Shown here in pieces: positions 26,581-35,106 of a DNA stretch of 35,106 nucleotides; the stretch's first letter is position 1; each line of letters begins with the position of its first letter. The notes under the pieces are model-generated. The model had not been told where the DNA came from, searched no databases, and saw only the letters and a list, made by a program, of their open reading frames with translations. The stretch lies in assembly GCA_016935835.1 (NCBI GenBank), contig JAFGQE010000085.1:1-35106 (forward strand), in the 5' to 3' direction. Position numbers and translations under genes: made by a program. Source of the DNA: Clostridia bacterium. GTDB lineage: Bacteria > Bacillota > Clostridia > DUPQ01.

Positions 26581-27340
26581 TTCTTTCAGAAGCAGAATTA
26601 AGGACAAAGGACTGCTGGTCGGGACTTGGATCCAGATTCCGCATCCGGATATAGCCGGAATACTTGCGGACAAGGGATTTGACTGGATATGCGCCGACAT
26701 GGAGCATACGGAGTTTGAAGTCCGTGACTTTTCAAGGATGGCCGAAGCGGTATCGGGCAGGGGGTGCTCGCCGGTCGCGAGGGTCGCCGCCAACGAGAAA
26801 ATGGCAATAAGAAGGGTTCTTGACGCAGGGGCCGAATGTGTCATTGTTCCGCTTGTAAATAATAAGGGCGAGGCAAAAAGCGCGGTGGCGTATGCAAAAT
26901 ATCCTCCGGAAGGCATAAGGGGGCACTCGTTTTGCAGGGCGAACGGGTTTGGCGAAAGGTTTGACGAATATGCCGAAAATGCAAATGACCGCATTGCGGT
27001 AATCGTGATGATTGAATCCGCGGAGGCGGTCAGGAACATCGATGAAATCCTTGGCGTTGAAGGTGTGGATGGCATATTCATAGGTCCGTATGATTTGAGC
27101 GGGTCCTATGGGATAACAGGCCAGACCAGCCATCCTGTGATATCCGGGGCCATCGATGAAGTGGCAAAGGCATGCAAGAGGCACGGAAAGGCTGCCGGCA
27201 TACATATCGTGGAAGTAAATGAGGCGGCTGTAAGGAATGCAATTGACAAGGGGTTTGCGTTCATAGCGCTTGCAACGGATACGGTGTTTCTGAGAATGGG
27301 GGCGGAAAAAACCCTCGGACAGGCCGGACGCGCAAAATGA
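26561..27340 (+). CDS. HpcH/HpaI aldolase family protein
   Basis: GLLVGTWIQIPHPDIAGILADKGFDWICADMEHTEFE, VARVAANEKMAIRRVLDAGAECVIVPLVNNKGEAKSAVAYAKYPPEGIRG, VIVMIESAEAVRNIDEILGVEGVDGIFIGPYDLSGSYG. Start ambiguous (26543 TTG, 26561, 26573). Confidence 0.9.
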   Translation: MAKNMNDSFRSRIKDKGLLVGTWIQIPHPDIAGILADKGFDWICADMEHTEFEVRDFSRMAEAVSGRGCSPVARVAANEKMAIRRVLDAGAECVIVPLVNNKGEAKSAVAYAKYPPEGIRGHSFCRANGFGERFDEYAENANDRIAVIVMIESAEAVRNIDEILGVEGVDGIFIGPYDLSGSYGITGQTSHPVISGAIDEVAKACKRHGKAAGIHIVEVNEAAVRNAIDKGFAFIALATDTVFLRMGAEKTLGQAGRAK

Positions 27341-28239
27341 GAATATTGACGACAACATCATATTTCGGAGAACATGATATTCCGGAAAAAATTGAATTGA
27401 TCAGGAATCCCTATGGCAGGAGGCTAAGTGAAAACGAGCTTTCAAAGATCCTTGAGGAGATAAGGCCGGATGCGATAATTGCCGGGGTGGAGCCATTGAC
27501 CCGGAAAGTACTTGAAGGAAAACCATATCTGAAAGCAATATCAAGATGCGGGGCCGGACTTGACAATGTGGACCTTGAAGCGGCCAAGAGTCTGGGGATA
27601 AGGGTACTCAATACGCCCGATGCCCCTACGGCTGCGGTTGCGGAGATGACTGTCGCCCTTATATTATCCTTGATAAAAAAGCTGAACATAGCCGATGCGG
27701 CGGTCAGAAGGGGCGAATGGAAGAGCCCGGGGGGAAATATGCTTTTTGGCAAAACCATCGGTATTATCGGGTGCGGAAGGATAGGCGAATATGTTTCCCG
27801 TCTCCTGACAGCATTCGGCTGCGATATAATAGGTCATGATATCGCAAGGATTCCAACTGGCAGCATAAAGCCGGTGGAGTTTGACTTTCTCATCGGGAAT
27901 GCGGATATAATCAGTCTGCATGTCCCTTATAGTGAAAAGACCAGGCATATCATAGGAGCCGCCGAAATCAAAGGAATGAAAAAAAGCGCATTGCTGATAA
28001 ATACGGCCAGGGGAGGACTGATTGACGAAACGGCTCTTTATGACGCATTGTCCCGCGGGGATATTTCCGGGGCCGCCATCGACTGTTTTGAAAAAGAGCC
28101 GTATGACGGGCCCCTTCGAGAGCTTTCGAATGTAATATTGTCCCCGCATATGGCGTCAGGCGCCGAGGAGTCAAGGCATGGGATGGAGAAGGAAGCCCTT
28201 GAAAATGTTCTTTTTGCACTTGAGGCCGTAAAATCCTGA
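27337..28239 (+). CDS. D-2-hydroxyacid (phosphoglycerate-type) dehydrogenase
   Basis: GKTIGIIGCGRIGEYVSRLLTAFGCDIIGHD (Rossmann), LLINTARGGLIDETALYDAL, AIDCFEKEP, LSPHMAS (catalytic Arg/Glu/His). 4 bp overlap with the aldolase. Confidence 0.92.
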   Translation: MRILTTTSYFGEHDIPEKIELIRNPYGRRLSENELSKILEEIRPDAIIAGVEPLTRKVLEGKPYLKAISRCGAGLDNVDLEAAKSLGIRVLNTPDAPTAAVAEMTVALILSLIKKLNIADAAVRRGEWKSPGGNMLFGKTIGIIGCGRIGEYVSRLLTAFGCDIIGHDIARIPTGSIKPVEFDFLIGNADIISLHVPYSEKTRHIIGAAEIKGMKKSALLINTARGGLIDETALYDALSRGDISGAAIDCFEKEPYDGPLRELSNVILSPHMASGAEESRHGMEKEALENVLFALEAVKS

Positions 28240-28353
28240 AAAACGGAGCGAAGCCGCCGGAGTGTTCAATATGGATGTCATGGGATATGATTCCATTTGA
28301 TATAATGAAAAAGCCGCCGGAAAACGGCGCATCAATACGCGGGAGGATGAAAT

Positions 28354-29418
28354 ATGTTCGATAATAATCTTGGATCGCTGTACAGGCTTTCTAATGCCAG
28401 GACGCGTTCCATATGTGCGGAAAACCCGACCGGGGAACCCGGCAAGGGAGCAATGGAATCACCGGATGAAAACAATGCGGGATCAAAGCTTGGCAAAGGA
28501 TGGAAGATCAAACCGTGCATAAAGGTGCAAGCCGGCGATACCGCCGTGCTTGCCGATTATCAAGGAAGCGGAATAATCAGGCATATATGGATGACAGCCG
28601 ACAGCCGCATGCTAAGGGCGGGCATACTTAGATTCTACTGGGACGGTGAGGACAAGCCTTCCGTAGAGGTTCCCATGGGAGACTTTTTTGCAATGGGACA
28701 CGGACGCAGATACGATGTCAATTCAATTCCGGTTGTGGTCAATCCCGACGGCGCGTTGAATTGCTATTGGCCTATGCCATTTAGAAAAGGCTTCAGGATT
28801 ACTTTTACCAATGATTATTTTGAGGATGTCCGCGGATTTTTCTTCCAGATAACGTTTGATGAAACGGAAGTCGATGACAACGCGGCATATTTCCATGCAA
28901 AATGGAACAGGTCGATGACAACCAGGGAGCACCCGGAGCATGTGATTGCAGACGGAATCAAAGGCAAGGGCCACTATGTGGGGACTTATCTGGCCTGGAT
29001 GCAGTATTCTGATTGCTGGTGGGGCGAGGGTGAGATTAAATTCTTTATGGATGACGACAAGGAATACCCGACCATATGCGGAACCGGAACGGAAGATTAC
29101 TTTGGCGGCGCCTGGAATTTCGGGGGTGACTACAAGGAAACATTCGGCCGGCACTATTCGACCCCGTTCATGGGATTTCCGTTTAGTGAAAGGGAAGAAG
29201 GAAAGGTGCCCAAGCACAGCATGTACAGATGGCATGTGATGGATCCGATCAGGTTTGAAAAAGGACTGAAGGTTACGATACAAGCCCTTGGCTGGTGGCC
29301 GAACCATAAATACCAGCCGCTGACGGAGGACATCGCATCGGTGGCGTACTGGTATCAGACGGAACCGCATAATGAGTTTTTGGAAATTGCAAAGCTGGAC
29401 GGCCGTTGGCCGAGATAG
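28354..29418 (+). CDS. DUF2961 / glycoside hydrolase family 172 protein
   Basis: RTRSICAENPTGEPGKGA, GSGIIRHIWMT, LRFYWDGEDKPSVEVPMGDFFAMGHG, ICGTGTEDYFGGAWNF, MYRWHVMDPIRFEKGLKVTIQALGW. Confidence 0.93.
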   Translation: MFDNNLGSLYRLSNARTRSICAENPTGEPGKGAMESPDENNAGSKLGKGWKIKPCIKVQAGDTAVLADYQGSGIIRHIWMTADSRMLRAGILRFYWDGEDKPSVEVPMGDFFAMGHGRRYDVNSIPVVVNPDGALNCYWPMPFRKGFRITFTNDYFEDVRGFFFQITFDETEVDDNAAYFHAKWNRSMTTREHPEHVIADGIKGKGHYVGTYLAWMQYSDCWWGEGEIKFFMDDDKEYPTICGTGTEDYFGGAWNFGGDYKETFGRHYSTPFMGFPFSEREEGKVPKHSMYRWHVMDPIRFEKGLKVTIQALGWWPNHKYQPLTEDIASVAYWYQTEPHNEFLEIAKLDGRWPR

Positions 29419-29426
29419 GGGGGATA

Positions 29427-30569
29427 ATGCTTCAGGCAGTTCAGATATTGATAATATTCGCAATACCGATGCTGATTTTGTTCGCACAGACAAAGTACAG
29501 GATAGTGAAAACAATGAGCCCGATCCTGGTGGCATACGCCATAGGCATCGTGTGGGGAAACATACCAGGAATACCCCTTGACAGAGGATTGTCCATGACG
29601 ATTTCCGAGATCAGCGTACCTATAGCAATACCTCTGATACTTTTTTCGGCCGATTTTATCAAATGGTTGAAATCCGCGAAAAAAACAATCGTGTCGTTTC
29701 TGCTGGTGGTCCTGTCCGCTTTTTTAAGCGCATTGCTGGCGGCGTGGATCTTCAGGGGAAGCATCCCGGAGTTTGCAAAAATTTCCGGAATGATGGTCGG
29801 TGTTTATACGGGGGGGACGCCGAATCTCGTCGCAATAGGAATGGGGCTGAAAGCCAGCCAGGACAACATAGTCCTGGTGAACGCATGCGACCAGATTCTC
29901 GGGGGCGCTTACTTTCTTCTGCTGATCAGTGTAATAAAGCCTGTTGTATCAAAGATTTTGAAACCATATAAAGGAATGAACATTGATGATGCACCGCAAG
30001 AGAACCCGGTGACATTCGGTTCGATGGCCTTTAAGGAAAAGCGTAGGGCGATAGGCAAGGTTATGCTGATGATACTCGTGTGCATCGGCGGGCTTGGCAT
30101 CAGCGCCGGAATAGCGCTCATTTTCACCGGGGAATTGAATGCGGCGATTGTAATGCTTGGAGTGACCAGCGTCGGAGTGGGACTTTCCTTTGTGAAGAAG
30201 ATCAAGGAAATACGCTTTACGTTTGATGCGGGGCAATACATAATACTCGCCTTTTCCCTTGCGCTGGGAACTACCGTAGACATCAAGGAAATGCTCAAGG
30301 CATCACCGGAAATACTTGGTTTCGTTGCCGTGTCGATGTTTGGCGCAATAATATTCCACTTGATATTTGCCAGGATATTCGACATCGATGCCGACACCGC
30401 GATAATCACATCCACGGCCGGAATATATGGACCGGCATTCATAATTCCGGTAGCAAATGCAATAAAGAACAAAGAGGTGATAGTGGCGGGCCTTACCTCG
30501 GGACTTGTAGGATACGCAATAGGCAATTACCTTGGGTTTTTGGTATACTCAATCGCAATGCTGTTATAG
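29427..30569 (+). CDS. DUF819 family membrane protein (putative permease)
   Basis: About ten TM segments; ISVPIAIPLILFSADFIKWLK, GMMVGVYTGGTPNLVAIGMGLKAS, ITSTAGIYGPAFIIPVANAIKNKEVIVAGLTSGLVGYAIGNYLG. Confidence 0.87.
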   Translation: MLQAVQILIIFAIPMLILFAQTKYRIVKTMSPILVAYAIGIVWGNIPGIPLDRGLSMTISEISVPIAIPLILFSADFIKWLKSAKKTIVSFLLVVLSAFLSALLAAWIFRGSIPEFAKISGMMVGVYTGGTPNLVAIGMGLKASQDNIVLVNACDQILGGAYFLLLISVIKPVVSKILKPYKGMNIDDAPQENPVTFGSMAFKEKRRAIGKVMLMILVCIGGLGISAGIALIFTGELNAAIVMLGVTSVGVGLSFVKKIKEIRFTFDAGQYIILAFSLALGTTVDIKEMLKASPEILGFVAVSMFGAIIFHLIFARIFDIDADTAIITSTAGIYGPAFIIPVANAIKNKEVIVAGLTSGLVGYAIGNYLGFLVYSIAMLL

Positions 30570-30608
30570 GCGGCGCAGTCTTTAATGGCGTTTTACATAC
30601 AATAATGA

Positions 30609-30641
30609 AAGAGGCCGCTGTAAGCGGCCTCTTGGTTTTTT
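30609..30641 (+). terminator. Rho-independent terminator after the DUF819 gene
   Basis: GAGGCCGCT-GTA-AGCGGCCTC then TTGGTTTTTT, between convergent genes. Confidence 0.85.
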
Positions 30642-30654
30642 GATTTTCCGGGTA

Positions 30655-33600
30655 TTAGCTTTCTGACAACTTCTTGTATCCTTCGTACCTTTCCTTCGCA
30701 TCATTTTCCGTTTTCTCGAACAATACTTCCGCCCTGTCGGGGAAGGAACGTGTAAGCGAGGCATATCTGTTCTCGCTCATTATGAATTCACGGAAGCTTG
30801 CCGTGGGTTCCTTGGAATCAAGAACAAAAGGATTCTTTCCCTCTTCCCTAAGCATCGGATTGTACCTGTAAAGATGCCAGTAACCTGCTTCGACAGCATT
30901 CTTTTCCTGAAGCTGCGAGCATCCCATGCCGGCCCTTATGCCATGGTTGATACACGGGGCGTAGGCGATTATTATAGACGGACCATGATAACTTTCGGCT
31001 TCCTTTACAGCCTTGATGAACTGGGCCTGATTTGCACCCTGTGCAACCTGGGCCACATATACATATCCATAGGACATCAGCATCATGCCAAGGTCCTTCT
31101 TTTTAATGGGTTTCCCGGCGGCTGCGAATTTTGCCACCGATCCCGCCGGAGAGGCCTTTGAAGCCTGGCCGCCGGTGTTTGAATAAACTTCCGTATCGAA
31201 TACAAGAACATTGACATCTTCGCCTGAAGCAAGGACGTGGTCCAGGCCCCCGAACCCAATGTCATAAGCCCAGCCGTCGCCTCCGACGATCCATTGGGAA
31301 CGCTTGACCATGAACTCCTGTTTCTCTATCAGCTCGTCAACGATCTGTTTTGTCGCATCGTCAATCTTGCAGTCCTTCATGCATGAGGTGAGCGCATCAA
31401 TGTATTTCTCTTTGGCAGCCTTGCTGGCCTCCCCGTCGAATCTGGCATCTATCCAGCCGCGGGCGCCTTCCTTGATACAATCACAGACATTCGTTTCAAT
31501 GAGTTTTTCGGAAAGATCCTCAATCCTGCTTCTCATCTGCTCGACCGCAAGATGCATTCCCAGGCCATATTCGGCGTTATCCTCGAACAGCGAGTTGGCC
31601 CATGCGGGTCCGCATCCGTCGCTATCCACCGCAAACGGGGTGGAAGGAGCGCTGCCGCCCCATATGGATGAGCATCCCGTGGCGTTTGCAATCATCATCC
31701 TGTCCCCGTAGAGCTGGGTTATCAGCTTAAGATAAGGGGTTTCGCCGCATCCTGCGCAAGCTCCTGAAAATTCAAGATAAGGTTTCTCGAACTGGCTTCC
31801 CTTAACAGTGAATTTGCTCATTGGATTTGGTTTTTCAGACAGGGACTGAGAATAATTCCAATTTTCAATCTGATTGTGCTGGGATTCCTGGGGCTTCATT
31901 ATAAGGGCTTTGTCCTTTGAAGGACAGACCTGTGCGCAGTTTCCGCATCCCGTGCAGTCAAGCGGAGACACCTGGATCCTGAAGCCGATTCCCTCGAGGC
32001 CTTTTCCTATTGCGGGCTTGGTTTCAAATCCAGCAGGGGCTTTGGAAGACTCTTCTTTACTGACAAGCACAGGCCTTATTACGGCATGCGGGCAAACATA
32101 TGCGCACTGATTGCACTGTATGCAGTTTTCAATCTGCCATTCGGGAACATTTATTGCTATTCCGCGCTTCTCGTACTGGGTTGTTCCGGACGGGAAGGTT
32201 CCGTCAGCCCTGTCCATGAATGTACTTACCGGAAGAGTATCGCCCTTTTGAGCATTCATGACGTTTGCGACATTCTCGATGAAATCGGGAACGTTGTAAT
32301 CAACGGGCGTGGAATCGTCAACGGCGGAAGCCCATCCCGAGGGAACATTTACCTTGATAATCTTCTCTATGCCGAGGTCTACGGCGTCGTTGTTCATCTT
32401 TACAATTTTCTCGCCTTTTTTACCGTATGAGTCAACGATTGCCTTTTTCATATATTTGACGGCGTCATCGATGGGAATGACTTTTGCCAATTTGAAGAAG
32501 GCGGACATCATCACCATATTGATTCTTCCCCCCAGGCCGATGCTGTCGGCGATGCCAATGGCGTCGATTGTATAAAAATCGATGTTGTTTTTTGCTATAT
32601 ACTGCTTCATTGCGGCGGGAAGATGGGAGTCGAGCTCCTCAGGGGTCCAGCCTGTATTCAGAAGAAAGGTTCCCCCGGGCTTGACATCCTGCACCATTTC
32701 ATACTTGTCGACATATGAAGGCTGATGGCATGCCACGAAGTCAGCCCTGCTGATAAGGTAAGTTGATTTTATGGGCTTCTTGCCAAACCTTAGATGAGAA
32801 ACGGTTATTCCGCCGGATTTCTTGGAGTCATAGGAGAAATATGCCTGGGCATACATGTCGGTATGGTCTCCGATTATCTTGATTGTGTTTTTGTTTGCGC
32901 CGACGGTTCCGTCTGAACCAAGGCCCCAGAACTTGCAGCTTACGGTTCCTTTCGGAGACGCGTCAAAATGACTTCCTGTCTTAAGGGACAGATGCGTCAC
33001 ATCATCGTTGATTCCTATTGTGAAGCCATCCTTGGGCTCGTCAGCGGAAAGATTTTCAAAAACCGCAACAATCTGTTCGGGAGTTGTGTCCTTTGAACCA
33101 AGGCCATAGCGGCCGCCCACAATAAGAGGCGCATTCTTTTTATTATAGAATGCAGACCTCACATCCAGATAAAGGGGCTCGCCCTGTGCGCCGGGTTCCT
33201 TTGTCCTGTCAAGCACGGAAATCTTTTTGACGGAAGCCGGTATGGCTGCCATCATATGCTTTATTGAGAACGGCCTGTACAAACGGACCTTGAGCAACCC
33301 GACCTTTTCACCGTTCTCACACATTTTATCAACTGTTTCCTCTATGGTATCGCAAACCGAACCCATGGCTATAACAAGACGTTCGGCATCCTCGCATCCG
33401 ATATAATCAAACAGGTTGTAGGTTCTGCCGGTAATCCTGCTGATTTCCTTCATATAACCTTCGACAATTTCCGGAATCGTTTCATAATATCTATTGACGG
33501 CTTCCTTCGCCTGGAAAAAGATATCGGGGTTCTGCGCCGTGCCCCTAAGAACCGGATGTTCCGGGTTGAGCGATTTCGCGCGGAATTTCCTGATGGCCTC

Positions 33601-34191
33601 AAAATCAACCAGGCTTTTTAAATCATCATAATCCATTACTTCGATTTTCTGGAATTCATGGGAAGTCCTGAACCCGTCGAAGAAATGCAGGAAGGGAATG
33701 CTGGATTTAATTGCACTCAGATGAGCTATACCGCCGAGATCCATTACTTCCTGCACTCCTCCCGAGGCAAGGAGTGCGAATCCAGTCTGGCGCGTGGCCA
33801 TTACGTCGGAATGGTCCCCGAAGATGGAGAGCGCATGCCCGGCGACGGCGCGGGCGCTTACATGAAACACCCCGGGAAGAAGTTCGCCGGATATCTTGTA
33901 CATATTTGGAATCATCAAAAGAAGTCCCTGCGAGGCCGTGAATGTTGTCGTCAGCGCGCCTGCCTGCAAAGAACCATGCACCGTGCCGGCCGCACCGGCT
34001 TCCGATTGCATCTCGATTACCTTGACTTCCTGCCCGAATATGTTCTTCTTTCCGGCAGCCGCCCACTCATCCACAAACTCCGCCATGTCGGATGAAGGGG
34101 TTATTGGATAAATTCCCGCAACTTCCGTAAATGCATAGGCTATATGCGATGCGGCGTTGTTTCCGTTCATGGTTTTAAAAACCTTGCCCAT
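30655..34191 (-). CDS. nifJ: Pyruvate:ferredoxin (flavodoxin) oxidoreductase, single-chain NifJ type
   Basis: NAASHIAYAFTEVAGIYPITPSSDMAEFVDEWA, CIQCNQCAYVCPHAVIRP, CTGCGNCAQVCPSKDKAL, FSGACAGCGETPYLKLITQLYGDRMMIANATGCSSIWGGSAP, VFDTEVYSNTGGQASK. Start at 34191 preceded by AGGAG; track start 34233 is an extension. Confidence 0.97.
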   Translation of the reverse strand: MGKVFKTMNGNNAASHIAYAFTEVAGIYPITPSSDMAEFVDEWAAAGKKNIFGQEVKVIEMQSEAGAAGTVHGSLQAGALTTTFTASQGLLLMIPNMYKISGELLPGVFHVSARAVAGHALSIFGDHSDVMATRQTGFALLASGGVQEVMDLGGIAHLSAIKSSIPFLHFFDGFRTSHEFQKIEVMDYDDLKSLVDFEAIRKFRAKSLNPEHPVLRGTAQNPDIFFQAKEAVNRYYETIPEIVEGYMKEISRITGRTYNLFDYIGCEDAERLVIAMGSVCDTIEETVDKMCENGEKVGLLKVRLYRPFSIKHMMAAIPASVKKISVLDRTKEPGAQGEPLYLDVRSAFYNKKNAPLIVGGRYGLGSKDTTPEQIVAVFENLSADEPKDGFTIGINDDVTHLSLKTGSHFDASPKGTVSCKFWGLGSDGTVGANKNTIKIIGDHTDMYAQAYFSYDSKKSGGITVSHLRFGKKPIKSTYLISRADFVACHQPSYVDKYEMVQDVKPGGTFLLNTGWTPEELDSHLPAAMKQYIAKNNIDFYTIDAIGIADSIGLGGRINMVMMSAFFKLAKVIPIDDAVKYMKKAIVDSYGKKGEKIVKMNNDAVDLGIEKIIKVNVPSGWASAVDDSTPVDYNVPDFIENVANVMNAQKGDTLPVSTFMDRADGTFPSGTTQYEKRGIAINVPEWQIENCIQCNQCAYVCPHAVIRPVLVSKEESSKAPAGFETKPAIGKGLEGIGFRIQVSPLDCTGCGNCAQVCPSKDKALIMKPQESQHNQIENWNYSQSLSEKPNPMSKFTVKGSQFEKPYLEFSGACAGCGETPYLKLITQLYGDRMMIANATGCSSIWGGSAPSTPFAVDSDGCGPAWANSLFEDNAEYGLGMHLAVEQMRSRIEDLSEKLIETNVCDCIKEGARGWIDARFDGEASKAAKEKYIDALTSCMKDCKIDDATKQIVDELIEKQEFMVKRSQWIVGGDGWAYDIGFGGLDHVLASGEDVNVLVFDTEVYSNTGGQASKASPAGSVAKFAAAGKPIKKKDLGMMLMSYGYVYVAQVAQGANQAQFIKAVKEAESYHGPSIIIAYAPCINHGIRAGMGCSQLQEKNAVEAGYWHLYRYNPMLREEGKNPFVLDSKEPTASFREFIMSENRYASLTRSFPDRAEVLFEKTENDAKERYEGYKKLSES

Positions 34192-34362
34192 ATTGTTTCT
34201 CCTTAATATATATTCATATTTCACGGCGGGCACATAAATACACCCGCCATTTTAATGCCACAAAGTATTGTATCACAATTATACATCATAAACACACAAT
34301 TTATTGTTAAAAACCGGCGGGTCCGGCATGCGGATACAGGAGGCGAATATAGCCCGGAAGAA

Positions 34363-34402
34363 GGACGGACTTCATAAAAAATGAATCCGTTTTCTTTTTT
34401 TA
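34363..34402 (+). terminator. Intrinsic terminator upstream of the beta-lactamase-like lipoprotein; no plus-strand gene ends here
   Basis: ACGGA-c-TTCAT-AAAAA-ATGAA-TCCGT followed by TTTCTTTTTTT on the plus strand. Confidence 0.75.
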
Positions 34403-34449
34403 GCAAATGAATGCTGATATACTGAAAAAAAAGAACCACAGGTGATGAA

Positions 34450-35106
34450 ATGAAAAGAATAGCTCCGATCGTGTTGATTATGGCGGCGATTGTGCTGACA
34501 GTAACGTCATGCGGGAAAGGGGTGGTTGAGAACAGCGGCATCCCGGAAAAATCGCCGGGGGCAACCGATTCGTATTCGGGAACCCCCGTCCCGACGGAAC
34601 CAGGGTGGGATTTGTGGGATATGCCGATTGTTCGGACGGAAGACCCGGACGAGCTTGCCGCATGCCTGGAGGTGCTGCTTTCGCGTTTTTCGGGGCGCTA
34701 TGGATTTCATTTCATTAATTTTGAAACCGGAGACGCCATAGGCATAAGGGACAAGGATTCATATTTTGCAGCGGAATCGATGGCTCTTCCCGTGAATCTT
34801 TGCCTTTATGCAATGTCATCGCAAGGGCTCGCCAATCTTGAAGCCAAAATGGAATTCACCAAAGATGACAAGTCCGGAACAAAAGGAGATGTCAGCGGCG
34901 GTTCGGTCGGCGAGGAATATACTCTTTTGGAATTATCAGCGGTTTCCCTGACGCAGGGAGATATGAGCGCGGTCCGTATGATAATAAGGTATCTGGGCGA
35001 AAGTGTCATCGAGAAATACCTGATGGATCTGGGGGCTGTCTCAACCAATGTTCCGATATACACATCCCCGTATGACATGACGCTGTTCATGAATGAGATC
35101 GCATTG
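34450..35106 (+). CDS. Lipoprotein with class A beta-lactamase-related fold, likely inactive; 3' end beyond window
   Basis: Lipobox MKRIAPIVLIMAAIVLTVTSC; SRFSGRYGFHFINFETGDAIGIRDKDSYFAAESMALPVNLCLYAMSSQG aligns with the beta-lactamase N-terminal region; open to window end and therefore not in the ORF track. Confidence 0.68.
   Translation, partial: MKRIAPIVLIMAAIVLTVTSCGKGVVENSGIPEKSPGATDSYSGTPVPTEPGWDLWDMPIVRTEDPDELAACLEVLLSRFSGRYGFHFINFETGDAIGIRDKDSYFAAESMALPVNLCLYAMSSQGLANLEAKMEFTKDDKSGTKGDVSGGSVGEEYTLLELSAVSLTQGDMSAVRMIIRYLGESVIEKYLMDLGAVSTNVPIYTSPYDMTLFMNEIAL

Noticed and set aside
28723-29535. 270-aa minus-strand ORF opposite GH172
   Set aside because: Antisense to a clear DUF2961 protein; no recognisable family.
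29909-30526. 205-aa minus-strand ORF opposite the DUF819 gene
   Set aside because: Hydrophobic antisense artefact of a TM protein.
1-35106. CRISPR arrays, insertion sequences, integrases, toxin-antitoxin pairs and phage defence genes
   Set aside because: No spaced direct-repeat array, transposase/integrase motifs or recognisable defence proteins seen in any frame.

Overview
The window looks like a Clostridia-type (low-GC Gram-positive) chromosomal segment, densely packed and mostly housekeeping or metabolic. No CRISPR array, transposase, integrase, rRNA or phage module was recognised. Main blocks: (1) minus-strand ispE (truncated by the window edge), tdh-like dehydrogenase, CDF cation transporter, NCS2 purine-type permease and a DUF4870 protein; (2) plus-strand URO-D-family protein overlapping a SAM methyltransferase, converging on a tRNA-Arg(ACG); (3) a DUF402 protein, a lipoprotein, and a minus-strand GH42 beta-galactosidase/GNAT pair; (4) a complete rnfCDGEAB operon; (5) a tightly overlapping envelope-polysaccharide operon (two DUF4330 proteins, a GT4-CsaB fusion, MurJ, an O-antigen ligase-like protein, a GT4), followed by a large two-repeat alpha/beta hydrolase; (6) an overlapping tdk / HpcH-HpaI aldolase / D-2-hydroxyacid dehydrogenase cluster, then GH172 (DUF2961) and a DUF819 permease; (7) minus-strand pyruvate:ferredoxin oxidoreductase and a plus-strand class A beta-lactamase-fold lipoprotein cut by the window end. 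I did not find a convincing wholly new system. The best second-look items are the apparently catalytically dead beta-lactamase-like lipoprotein with an orphan terminator upstream, the structured leader before tdk and the Zn-site-degenerate Tdk it precedes, the GT4-CsaB fusion operon, the duplicated alpha/beta hydrolase with a Ser-to-Ala second repeat, a possibly leaderless rnfC start, and a URO-D protein lacking the His-x-Cys motif. All family calls come from reading protein motifs; no database search was run.
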